From an uncultured Clostridia bacterium (lineage in GTDB: Bacteria > Bacillota > Clostridia > Christensenellales > Aristaeellaceae), in contig CAKUOX010000088.1 of NCBI GenBank assembly GCA_934670175.1, forward strand, positions 1-8,195: a DNA stretch of 8,195 nt. The letters run 5' to 3'. Positions 1-6,228 of this stretch are shown piece by piece. Position numbers and translations under genes: made by a program. Within the stretch, counting starts at the first letter, position 1, and every line of letters begins with the position of its first letter. The notes under the pieces are model-generated. The model was not told the DNA's origin. It worked only from the letters and a program-made list of their open reading frames with translations, and did not search any database.

Positions 1-1537
1 TCGCGAAGTCTACCGCACGGGTTTCGCGGATGACGTTCACCTTGATCTGGCCGGGATATTCCATCTCGCGCTCGATCTTCTTGACGATCTCCTTCGCCAG
101 GATCAGCGTGCCCGCGTCGTTCACATCCTCGGGCTTTACGATGATGCGCACCTCGCGGCCGGACTGAATCGCATAGCAGGTTTCCACGCCGTCGAAGGAA
201 TAGGCGATGGATTCCAGCTTCTCCAGGCGCTTGATATAATTCTCAAGCGACTCCCTGCGCGCGCCCGGACGCGCCGCAGAAATGGCGTCCGCCGCCTGAA
301 CCAGCACGGCCTCCACGCTGGCGGGCTCCACGTCGTTGTGGTGCGCCATGATGGCGTTGACCACCAGGTCGTTCTCGCGGAACTTCTTGGCCAGATCTGC
401 GCCGATGCTCACATGCGTGCCCTCGACCTCGTGGTCGATGGCCTTGCCGATGTCGTGCAGCAGGCCTGCGCGCTTGGCCAGCTGGACGTCCGCGCCCAGC
501 TCCGCCGCCATGACGCCCGCCAGATGGCTGACCTCGATGGAATGGCGCAGCACGTTCTGGCCATAGCTGGTGCGATAGCGCATGCGACCTAGCAGCTTGA
601 CCAGCTCCGGATGGATGCCGTGCAGATTCGTTTCAAAGATGGCCTGCTCGCCGGCCTCGCGGATCTGGTTGTCCACCTCGCGCTTGGCCTTTTCGACCAT
701 CTCCTCAATGCGCGCGGGATGGATGCGGCCGTCGGTAATCAGCTTTTCCAGCGCGATGCGCGCGATTTCGCGGCGCACCGGATCAAAGGCGGAGATGATC
801 ACAGCCTCAGGCGTATCGTCGATAATCAGATCCACGCCCGTAGCCGTCTCCAGCGTGCGGATATTGCGGCCCTCGCGGCCGATGATGCGGCCCTTCATAT
901 CGTCGTTGGGCAGCGCCACTACGGAAACCGTAGTCTCGGCCACATGGTCTGCCGCGCACTTCTGAATGGCGGTGGAAATGATGTCGCGGGCCTTTTTGTC
1001 GGCCTCCTCCTTGGCGCGCTGCTCGATCTCACGCACCATGACGGCGGCGTCGTGGTAGGCGTCCTTCTGCACGCGATCAATGAGGATGTTCTTGGCCTCG
1101 TCCGAGGTCATGTTGGCCACGCGCTCCAGCTCCTCCTTCTGGCGGTCGTGCATGCCCTGCGCTTCCTCCTGAAGGCGTTCGGCCTCCTTATATTTTTCGT
1201 TGAGCTGCTCCTCGCGCGTTTCCAGGTTGTCCAGCTTCTTGTCAAACTGCTCCTCGCGCTGGTTCACGCGACGCTCCATGCGGGCAACCTCGCTGCGGCG
1301 ATCGCGGATTTCCTTGTCCAGCTCGTTCTTCAGGCGGATGATCTCCTCCTTGGCTTCCAGTACAGCTTCCTTTTTCTTGTCCTCGGCCTTGCGCGTCGCC
1401 TCTTCAAGCAGATTTCGGGCGTATTCTTCCGTCTGCCCGATCTTCTTTTCCATGGCGTTTTTGCGGTAGAAATATCCGGCCGCAAGGCCAATCGCCAGCG
1501 CGACAACCGCGATGACGATAACTATTCCAATGCTCAC
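1..1537 (-). CDS. rny: Ribonuclease Y (3' end just outside the window)
   Basis: RNase Y is a membrane-anchored endoribonuclease that starts decay and processing of many mRNAs in Firmicutes. Reading leftward from 1537, 512 residues are visible (B. subtilis RNase Y has about 520). They show an N-terminal membrane helix (about residues 2-22, MSIGIVIVIAVVALAIG), a long charged coiled coil (about 27-190), a KH RNA-binding domain with the GREGRN motif at 220-225, and an HD phosphohydrolase domain. The HD domain has His332 (in RHSIEVSHLAG) and the metal-binding HD pair at 361-362 (LLHDIGKA). The sequence reaches ETRAVDFA at the edge, where family members normally end within one or two residues, so the gene is essentially complete. 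The start is GTG at 1537: it lies directly before the membrane helix and has an AGAGGAAG ribosome binding site about 9 bases upstream. No in-frame ATG fits better. No frameshift is seen. Confidence 0.97.
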   Translation of the reverse strand, partial: MSIGIVIVIAVVALAIGLAAGYFYRKNAMEKKIGQTEEYARNLLEEATRKAEDKKKEAVLEAKEEIIRLKNELDKEIRDRRSEVARMERRVNQREEQFDKKLDNLETREEQLNEKYKEAERLQEEAQGMHDRQKEELERVANMTSDEAKNILIDRVQKDAYHDAAVMVREIEQRAKEEADKKARDIISTAIQKCAADHVAETTVSVVALPNDDMKGRIIGREGRNIRTLETATGVDLIIDDTPEAVIISAFDPVRREIARIALEKLITDGRIHPARIEEMVEKAKREVDNQIREAGEQAIFETNLHGIHPELVKLLGRMRYRTSYGQNVLRHSIEVSHLAGVMAAELGADVQLAKRAGLLHDIGKAIDHEVEGTHVSIGADLAKKFRENDLVVNAIMAHHNDVEPASVEAVLVQAADAISAARPGARRESLENYIKRLEKLESIAYSFDGVETCYAIQSGREVRIIVKPEDVNDAGTLILAKEIVKKIEREMEYPGQIKVNVIRETRAVDFA

Positions 1538-1625
1538 GGTGCTTTTCTTCCTCTCTTTCCCCTCTATTTTTCCATTTTTATCCGTTTCAATTCCGTTGAT
1601 ATGAACCGCGATGCGCTTTCATGCG

Positions 1626-1644
1626 GCAAATGAAATCCATTTGC
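1626..1644. other. Small perfect hairpin in the rny leader region
   Basis: GCAAATG (1626-1632) and CATTTGC (1638-1644) are perfect 7-base inverted arms around a 5-base loop. The element lies about 90 bases upstream of the rny start, in the gap after the methyltransferase gene. No T-run follows on either strand, so it is not a standard terminator. It could be an RNA structure in the rny leader or a palindromic protein site; its function is unknown. Confidence 0.3.
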
Positions 1645-1751
1645 GCCAAAAGCGAACGACCGGCAGGCGAGCATCATGCGCGCAGCTGTCGGTATGAAGA
1701 AGAAATATTTGGTTATCCGCCGTTCAAACCCCGCGGGATAAGGCCATCGTC

Positions 1752-1775
1752 CGAGCCGAATTCTGCAACGGCTCG
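1752..1775. other. Inverted repeat between the methyltransferase gene and rny
   Basis: CGAGCCG (1752-1758) and CGGCTCG (1769-1775) form 7-base perfect arms around a 10-base loop. The element begins about 20 bases beyond the methyltransferase stop codon on the minus strand. A GC stem in this place suggests a 3' end structure, but no T-run follows (GACGATGG on the minus strand), so I do not call it a terminator. The rest of the 1538-1796 gap shows no convincing promoter, tRNA or gene. Confidence 0.3.
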
Positions 1776-1796
1776 AAGCGTCCCTGTGGTCGGACT

Positions 1797-2399
1797 TCAA
1801 GCCCAACGGGGCGCCTTGTTTGCATAATTCAGGTTTCTGCGCTGCGCAATGAATACGAAATAGCCGTCCGTTTCGCGGATCTCCACGCCGCCGAACACGG
1901 AAATCAGCTTGTTCTTATACCATTGCCGCCGCTTGGTCACCATACACAGCCTGCCGCCGATCTTCAATCGGTTAAAACCCTTTTCAATAAATCCCTTTGC
2001 CACGGAAAAATCCGTCTGATACGGGGGATTGGAGAGGATCAAATCAAACCCTCGGGCGTCCACGCTGTTAAAGCCGTCCGACACGAACAGCCGCACGCCG
2101 CCCACTCCATTCCGCTCCGCATTCCGCCGCGCAGTCTCCACTGCCAGCGGATCGGCATCGGACATGAAAACATTCTCTTCTCCGACGATCTTCGCCGCCA
2201 GGATACCGACAACGCCGTATCCGCAGCCAAGATCCATTATGCGCATACCCGGCGTGATTTCCGCATGCGACAGCATCGCCAGCGTACCGCGATCTATATG
2301 CTCCGGAGAAAAGAGTCCCGCCCGGGTTTCAAGCGTTACCCGATGACCCTCATACTCCGCACTGAGCAGTCTGACCCCTCGCTCTTCGGCCATGCCCAC
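1797..2399 (-). CDS. RsmC/YbxB-type class I SAM-dependent methyltransferase
   Basis: Encodes a 200-residue cytosolic methyltransferase of the MTS/RsmC small-domain family, whose members N-methylate guanine in rRNA. Visible features are the SAM-binding motif DLGCGYG at 56-62, the acidic motif II region (MSDADPLAVETARRNAERN, about 79-97) and the catalytic NPPY motif at 124-127, which marks N-methyltransferases acting on bases. The length matches single-domain members such as B. subtilis YbxB rather than two-domain E. coli RsmC. The start is GTG at 2399, with GAAAGAG about 8 bases upstream; ATG at 2393 is a possible alternative two codons in. The gene has its own promoter and diverges from the DUF2953-gerW group. 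The exact target base cannot be read from the sequence, so no gene symbol is given. Confidence 0.88.
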   Translation of the reverse strand: MGMAEERGVRLLSAEYEGHRVTLETRAGLFSPEHIDRGTLAMLSHAEITPGMRIMDLGCGYGVVGILAAKIVGEENVFMSDADPLAVETARRNAERNGVGGVRLFVSDGFNSVDARGFDLILSNPPYQTDFSVAKGFIEKGFNRLKIGGRLCMVTKRRQWYKNKLISVFGGVEIRETDGYFVFIAQRRNLNYANKAPRWA

Positions 2400-2437
2400 G
2401 CATCCGTCTCTTTCGTCAGGTTATTCGTCCACTTGAT

Positions 2438-2466
2438 ATTATATCACACTCCGCACGAAAAAAAAT
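2438..2466 (-). promoter_or_regulatory. Extended -10 promoter for the methyltransferase gene
   Basis: On the minus strand, TATAAT occupies 2443-2438 and is preceded by TG one base upstream (TGATATAAT), an extended -10 element. The -35 region, 17 bases upstream, is only ATTTTT/TTTTTT, which is weak; extended -10 promoters tolerate this. The predicted start is near 2431, giving a leader of about 30 bases. Confidence 0.72.
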
Positions 2467-2495
2467 GAATAATTCAAGTCTATTTGGAAAAAATG
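2466..2495 (+). promoter_or_regulatory. Candidate forespore (sigma-F/G-like) promoter
   Basis: TGAATA (2466-2471) is followed after 14 bases by GGAAAAAATG (2486-2495). The second block fits the sigma-F -10 pattern GGNNANANTR at every fixed position, and the first resembles the -35 of sigma-F/sigma-G promoters. The spacer is one base shorter than the usual 15 or so. The predicted transcript start, near 2502, leaves a 30-base leader to the ATG at 2532. The site fits the spore role of gerW downstream, but short AT-rich motifs can arise by chance. Confidence 0.45.
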
Positions 2496-2531
2496 TGTTC
2501 ACATTTGCCAGGATCAAGGGGAATGCTTCGT

Positions 2532-3071
2532 ATGCTGTACATCGCTCTGGCGGCAGCGCTCGCCTGTCTGTGCGCCCTGAGGCTGCGTTTGGCGCTGCTG
2601 GCGCGCATCGGAAGCAGCGGCTTCGTGCGCTTCGGGCTGGCGCTCCTGAGCGGGCGCGCCGCACTGCGCCGCACGCATCGGCGCGGCAAAAAGCGCAAGG
2701 ACAAAAAAATGAAGCTGCCCTCCATGGTGCTCGTCCGCGCGAGTCTGAGCGCTGCGCGCTATCTGCTGCCCCGCATCCGCGTGGAGCAGCTGCGCGTCGT
2801 TGGCCGCGTTTCTACACAGGACGCCGCGCAGACCGCACTGCTGACCGGCGGCGCGCGCGCGGCGGTGGGACTGACCGCCGCGCTGCTGCACCCGGGGCGG
2901 ACGACGGCCATGCTCCTGCCGGATTTTTCCGGCAGGCCGGCCCGCGTAAACTGCTTCAGCATGGTTTCGGTCTGCGTGGGGCATATTATCTGCGCAGGCG
3001 CGATCTGCGCGTGGAATTATCTTAAGGAGAGGCACAGGCAATGGATAAGCACCCGATTGAAAACATCATGA
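2532..3071 (+). CDS. DUF2953 family membrane protein (YtfI-like)
   Basis: A 179-residue protein of unknown biochemical function. It has an N-terminal hydrophobic helix (about 1-24), a basic stretch (46-61, RRTHRRGKKRKDKK), the segment GRVSTQDAAQTALLTG (91-106), the PDFSGR motif (130-135) and a C-terminal hydrophobic stretch (145-164). These match the DUF2953 pattern known from YtfI, which precedes gerW/ytfJ in Bacillus and many Clostridia. The chosen ATG at 2532 has AAGGGGA nine bases upstream. ATG at 2523 is nearly as good (AGGA nine bases upstream), while the TTG at 2484 lies inside the predicted promoter. The last 31 bases overlap gerW in another frame, and the gerW ribosome binding site lies within this gene, which suggests translational coupling. 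Probably a spore-associated membrane protein, by neighbourhood. Confidence 0.8.
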   Translation: MLYIALAAALACLCALRLRLALLARIGSSGFVRFGLALLSGRAALRRTHRRGKKRKDKKMKLPSMVLVRASLSAARYLLPRIRVEQLRVVGRVSTQDAAQTALLTGGARAAVGLTAALLHPGRTTAMLLPDFSGRPARVNCFSMVSVCVGHIICAGAICAWNYLKERHRQWISTRLKTS

Positions 3072-3463
3072 ACAGCACGCTGGAGGACATTCGCGACATG
3101 GTGGACGTGAACACCGTGATCGGCGACGCGATACTGACGCAGGACGGCTCCACCGTGATCCCCATTTCCAAGGTGAGCTTCGGCTTTGTGGCGGGCGGCG
3201 GCGAGTACAGCTGCGGGCGCGCCGCGTCGGAACGGCTGCCCTTCGCGGGCGGCACGGGCGCGGGCGTGAGCATCCAGCCCATGGGCTTTTTGGTGAGCGG
3301 CGACGGCGGCGTTCGCCTGCTGCCCGCGCAGCCCTACGCACCCACCGATCGCATCATTGAAATGGCGCCGCAGCTGATGAACGAAATCCGGAAATTTCTG
3401 GCGCATAAAAATGAAGCGCGCCCCAGCATTCCGCTGCGCGGCGGCGACGCGCCGAAGTCCTGA
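3041..3463 (+). CDS. gerW: GerW family sporulation protein (YtfJ)
   Basis: A 140-residue protein (B. subtilis YtfJ is about 150) with the family's hallmarks: an N-terminal HPIENIMNSTLEDIRDMVDVNTVIGD (4-29), then DGSTVIPISKVSFGFVAGGGEY (35-56), the Gly-rich PFAGGTGAGVSI and the C-terminal APQLMNEIRKF helix. In B. subtilis this protein is made in the forespore and is needed for normal L-alanine-stimulated spore germination; its molecular activity is unknown. The ATG start has a strong AAGGAGAGG site eight bases upstream. It overlaps the DUF2953 gene by 31 bases and is presumably co-transcribed with it. Its presence is the main evidence that the organism forms endospores, although some non-sporulating Clostridia keep homologues. 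Confidence 0.95.
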   Translation: MDKHPIENIMNSTLEDIRDMVDVNTVIGDAILTQDGSTVIPISKVSFGFVAGGGEYSCGRAASERLPFAGGTGAGVSIQPMGFLVSGDGGVRLLPAQPYAPTDRIIEMAPQLMNEIRKFLAHKNEARPSIPLRGGDAPKS

Positions 3464-3533
3464 TACCGGCATGCTTCCCCCGACGCGGGCATAGGCTGAA
3501 AACAGCTTGTGCATCGCGGAGGGGGAATTATTC

Positions 3534-4508
3534 ATGCAGCCGACGCTCATCATCTGTTCGCCGCATCCCGGCATGATCTATATAAACGGCAGTTTCGCCG
3601 GAGAGGCCGGGCCGGACAGGCCGCTGGCCCGTCCGGTGGCAGGCTGGGGCGCGCTCTATCTGGAATACCGGCCGCTGGGCGGCGCGCAGCGGGAAATGGC
3701 GCGCCGCATCGTGTTTTCCGGCGGTGAGCCGCTGCCGGAATCCATCGAGCACGCGGAGGGGCTGTCGGCGGTCATCTGGCCGGGCGGCGCGGTGGAGATC
3801 GAAATGACGCCGCAGCAGCGCAGCGCGCCGTCCCTTACGTTCACGCTGGGCAGCCGCCGCTTTGAGCTGGACGCGGTCAGCGGCAGGCTGTACCTGGAGG
3901 GCAGACCCATCGGCACGCTGCCGCCGGAGGCGGATGCGCCCGAGCTGCGCATGGCCGGCGGCGGCGCGGCGCTCTGCGGAACGTGTGCGGATGGACGCTA
4001 TCTGCTCGCGATGGACGCGCAGCTCGAGGCGCAGACCGGCTTTCTGCGCGCAAAGCAGATCGACCTGGAGGATGACGGCCGCATTCGCGCCGTAGTCGCG
4101 CAGCAGGATCTTGCCGGGCATGCGTCGCTTGAGACCTGGCGGCTGGAGCCGGACGGCCTGAAGCTGATCGCCTCCGAGCCCGCCTGGGCACAGGGCGCAC
4201 CGCGCCGCCCGCAGACGCCCGCAGAGACCGCTCGGGCGGCGGTCGAGGCCGCGCTGCTGGGGCTGAGTGCCGAAGCGGACGCCTACCTCTCCCCCGCGCT
4301 GCGGCCGCGCGCGCCGCTTGCCGGCATCGCCGAAAAATGTGACCTGTGCCTTGAAATGAAATATGCGCTGCCCAGCGGCCGCGACAGCGTGGCGCTATTA
4401 AAGCTGGAAGGCGATAACTGCGCGCGCGTCAGGCCAATGTATTTTCGCGCGGCGGCGGGCGGCGGCGCGCAGGGGCCGTACCTGATTGACGCCGTCGAGT
4501 TCGGATAA
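3534..4508 (+). CDS. Unrecognised 324-residue protein downstream of gerW
   Basis: I do not recognise a family. The start is ATG 3534, with GGAGGGGG eight bases upstream; a TTG start at 3507 would place this binding site inside the gene. No signal peptide or membrane segment is seen, so it is probably cytosolic. Residues 1-90 look beta-rich: PGMIYINGSFAGEAG followed by GALYLEYRPLG resembles a PEGA-like small beta domain (inference). Residues 100-215 continue as alternating short strands with turns (LYLEGRPIGTLP, GRYLLAMDAQ). A Pro-rich linker (about 221-229) leads to residues 229-324, which read as a helix (ETARAAVEAALLGLSAEADAYL) followed by strands (CLEMKYALP, SVALLKLEGD, YLIDAVEFG), a layout reminiscent of NTF2-like folds (inference). 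The gap to gerW is 70 bases with no terminator, so co-transcription is likely and a spore or envelope role is possible. GC-rich codon use matches the neighbours. Confidence 0.82.
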   Translation: MQPTLIICSPHPGMIYINGSFAGEAGPDRPLARPVAGWGALYLEYRPLGGAQREMARRIVFSGGEPLPESIEHAEGLSAVIWPGGAVEIEMTPQQRSAPSLTFTLGSRRFELDAVSGRLYLEGRPIGTLPPEADAPELRMAGGGAALCGTCADGRYLLAMDAQLEAQTGFLRAKQIDLEDDGRIRAVVAQQDLAGHASLETWRLEPDGLKLIASEPAWAQGAPRRPQTPAETARAAVEAALLGLSAEADAYLSPALRPRAPLAGIAEKCDLCLEMKYALPSGRDSVALLKLEGDNCARVRPMYFRAAAGGGAQGPYLIDAVEFG

Positions 4509-4525
4509 ACTTAAACTTCCAGCAC

Positions 4526-4554
4526 TTGACAAGCCGGTTTCCATGTGCTATCTT
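4526..4554 (+). promoter_or_regulatory. Housekeeping promoter for the uracil permease gene
   Basis: A perfect -35 TTGACA (4526-4531) is followed by a 17-base spacer and the -10 TATCTT (4549-4554). Transcription would start near 4561, so the mRNA carries a leader of about 200 bases holding the PyrR switch. This is the clearest promoter in the window. Confidence 0.88.
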
Positions 4555-4560
4555 AGCTTT

Positions 4561-4709
4561 CGGAAGTCTTTAAGACGGTACAGAGAGACCGACAAGAGGC
4601 AGAGATGGGCGCGTCCCGTTTCATTGGAAAGCTGACAGAATATCGCACGGCGGCCATGCCCGCCTGCCGGTTCTGAAAACCTTGTCGCTGTGCCGCGGCA
4701 AGGTTTTTT
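4561..4709 (+). promoter_or_regulatory. PyrR-dependent attenuator leader upstream of uraA
   Basis: PyrR, with UMP/UTP, binds a hairpin in pyr leader RNAs and promotes termination. Here CGGTACAGAGAGACCG (4576-4591) gives a CGGT/ACCG stem carrying the CAGAGAG loop typical of PyrR sites. A lower stem pairs GTCTTT (4566-4571) with AGAGGC (4595-4600) across an internal loop. Compared with the published consensus ARUCCNGNGAGGYU, the outer pairs differ in a compensating way, but the C at consensus position 4 is A (4580), which loses one closing pair. The 3' side, CGACAAG-A-GG (4590-4599), is complementary to CCTTGTCG (4680-4687), the ascending arm of the terminator, with one bulged A. Antiterminator and PyrR hairpin are therefore mutually exclusive, as in Bacillus pyr leaders. 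Confidence 0.85.
4678..4709 (+). terminator. Intrinsic terminator of the uraA attenuator
   Basis: AACCTTGTCGC (4678-4688) pairs with GCGGCAAGGTT (4695-4705), an 11-pair stem with one T-G wobble and a 6-base loop. The stem's last two T's belong to a run of six (4704-4709). It lies inside the leader, before the permease ribosome binding site, so it acts as a conditional attenuator and not as the end of a gene. Confidence 0.9.
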
Positions 4710-4760
4710 GTTTCCTCCCTTAAAGACGTATCCGCATACCAACAATACGGAGGGGTACAC

Positions 4761-6092
4761 ATGAAACTGGTTTACGACATCAATCAGAAACCGCCCATCA
4801 AGAAGAACCTCGTCTATGCCTTCCAGCAGGTGCTGGCCATCATGGCCGCGACGCTGCTGGTGCCGATGCTGGTGAACCTGAACAGCGGCACCAATTACAT
4901 GAGCCAGCCTGCCGCGCTGTGCGGCGCGGGCTTCGGCACGCTGTTCTACCTGTTCGCGACCCGCCGCAAGAGTCCCGTGTTCCTCGGCAGCTCCTTCGCG
5001 TTCATTCAGCCGCTGGTCAGCGCGGTGGCCTTCGGCTATCTGGGCATCTTCCTGGGCGCGGTATTCTCCGGTCTGGTGTACGCCCTGATCGCCCTGGTCG
5101 TTAAGAAAACCGGCTCCGGCTGGGTCAACAAGCTGCTGCCTCCCGTGGTTATCGGCCCCACCGTGGCGCTGATCGGCCTGTCCCTGTGCGGCAGCGCAAT
5201 CAACAACCTGAACAACACCGCCTCCGGCAGCTACAGCCTGATCCACATCGCCCTCGGCCTGTTCGCCTTCCTGGTGACCGTATGGGCGTCCGTAAAGGGC
5301 ACGAAGGGCATGAAGATGATCCCGTTCATCATCGGTATCCTGTCCGCCTACATTGTTGGTCTGGTGCTCACGCTGATCGGCAACGCCTCCGGCTGCGCGG
5401 CGCTGCAGATCATCAACCTCTCCGCCTTTGACGGCGTCGGCCTGATCCACATTCCGGAATTCACCTTCCTGGGCTTCTTCAAGAAGGACGCCAACACGGT
5501 CTCGAGCATCAGCGACGTGTTTAACGTGTTCGTGCTGTTTGCGCCGGTGGCCTTCGTAACGCTGGCTGAGCACATCGCCGACCACAAGAACCTGAGCACC
5601 ATCATCAACCGTGATCTGATCTCCGATCCCGGCCTTGACCACACGCTCATCGGCGACGGCATCGGCTCCATCATCGGTTCCTTCTTCGGCGGCTGCCCGA
5701 ACACCACCTACGGCGAGTCCGTCGGCTGCGTCGCCATCACCGGCAACGCCTCCGTCAGCACGATCTTCATCACCGCGATCTACTGCATTATCCTCTCCTT
5801 CTTCGATCCCTTCGTAGCGTTCGTAAACTCCATCCCCACCTGCATCGTGGGCGGCGTCTGCATCGCGCTCTACGGCTTCATCGCCGTCAGCGGCCTGAAG
5901 ATGGTGCAGCACGTTGACCTGGGCGACAACCGCAACCTGTTCGTCGTCGCGGCCATCCTGGTGTGCGGCATCGGCGGCCTGGAGCTGCGCTTCGGCCCGA
6001 TCACCATCAGCGCCATCGCCACCGCGCTGATCGCCGGCATCATCGTAAACGTGCTGTTCAACAAGCACAGCGCGGACGAAAAGGCCGAATAA
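4761..6092 (+). CDS. uraA: Uracil permease (NCS2/UraA family)
   Basis: A 443-residue inner-membrane nucleobase:proton symporter that imports uracil for pyrimidine salvage. The protein is hydrophobic throughout, consistent with the 14-helix UraA fold. Residues aligning with the E. coli UraA uracil site are present: Phe79 in FLGSSFAF (UraA Phe73), Glu270 in TLAEHIADHKN (UraA Glu241) and Glu319 in PNTTYGESVG (UraA Glu290). NTTYGE is the family signature of uracil rather than xanthine transporters. The RDLISDPGLDHTLIGDGIG stretch (284-302) is also typical. The ATG at 4761 has GGAGGGG about five bases upstream. The upstream PyrR switch independently supports a pyrimidine substrate. Third positions are strongly biased to C and G (ATC, CTG, GGC), more than in the flanking genes, suggesting high expression. 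No pyr biosynthetic genes adjoin it. Confidence 0.95.
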   Translation: MKLVYDINQKPPIKKNLVYAFQQVLAIMAATLLVPMLVNLNSGTNYMSQPAALCGAGFGTLFYLFATRRKSPVFLGSSFAFIQPLVSAVAFGYLGIFLGAVFSGLVYALIALVVKKTGSGWVNKLLPPVVIGPTVALIGLSLCGSAINNLNNTASGSYSLIHIALGLFAFLVTVWASVKGTKGMKMIPFIIGILSAYIVGLVLTLIGNASGCAALQIINLSAFDGVGLIHIPEFTFLGFFKKDANTVSSISDVFNVFVLFAPVAFVTLAEHIADHKNLSTIINRDLISDPGLDHTLIGDGIGSIIGSFFGGCPNTTYGESVGCVAITGNASVSTIFITAIYCIILSFFDPFVAFVNSIPTCIVGGVCIALYGFIAVSGLKMVQHVDLGDNRNLFVVAAILVCGIGGLELRFGPITISAIATALIAGIIVNVLFNKHSADEKAE

Positions 6093-6126
6093 GTCATTCC
6101 AGATTCAGAGCTTCATATATAGATCA

Positions 6127-6158
6127 AGCCCCCAGATCTTTGGGAAGATCTGGGGGCT
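6127..6158. terminator. Strong hairpin between convergent genes
   Basis: AGCCCCCAGATCTT (6127-6140) and AAGATCTGGGGGCT (6145-6158) form a perfect 14-pair stem with a 4-base loop, 35 bases after the uraA stop. No T-run follows on the plus strand (CAGTCTGTCG); on the minus strand TTGATCTATATAT follows, which is only partly T-rich. Its position between two converging transcription units suggests a terminator or a 3'-end stabilising stem. Confidence 0.6.
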
Positions 6159-6168
6159 CAGTCTGTCG

Positions 6169-6219
6169 AAAAAACTGGTGAGGGTGGCAGTGGCGGGGGA
6201 GCGTGCTTCCCCGTCCACT
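6169..6219 (-). terminator. Possible terminator of the WG/PPC gene pair
   Basis: Reading leftward, ten bases past the PPC gene stop, arms 6219-6208 and 6200-6189 form a 12-base inverted repeat with two mismatches around a 7-base loop. A run of six T's on the minus strand (6174-6169) follows 14 bases later, immediately after a weak ACTG/CAGT stem. The T-run is not adjacent to the main stem, so this is a tentative call. Confidence 0.35.
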
Positions 6220-6228
6220 ACTGCTTCA

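Noticed and set aside
611..1633. A 340-codon plus-strand open frame opposite rny.
   Set aside because: It mirrors RNase Y, whose motifs are unmistakable on the minus strand, and has no family features of its own.
1690..1800. A possible tRNA, suggested by GTTTGAACGG-like sequence on the minus strand.
   Set aside because: No acceptor stem, anticodon arm or GGTTCGAATCC-type T-loop could be assembled.
1564..1806. An 80-codon minus-strand open frame between the methyltransferase gene and rny.
   Set aside because: It needs a TTG start inside the methyltransferase gene, has no ribosome binding site that I can see, and its translation has no protein-like pattern. The usual candidate here, recX, does not match.
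2915..2936. Perfect 8-base inverted repeat with a T-rich loop inside the DUF2953 gene.
   Set aside because: It encodes part of the conserved PDFSGR region, so the DNA symmetry is explained by GC-rich codon choice. There is no T-run after the stem.
2465..3041. Alternative open frames on both strands over the DUF2953 gene.
   Set aside because: Only the frame ending at 3071 gives the DUF2953 motifs and hydrophobic ends; the others are Arg/Ala-rich composition shadows.
4548..6068. A 506-codon open frame antisense to the uracil permease gene.
   Set aside because: Its translation is a low-complexity mix of Asp, Glu, His, Gln and Gly, as expected from the reverse complement of a hydrophobic gene with C/G-biased third positions. 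The opposite strand is a clear NCS2 transporter.
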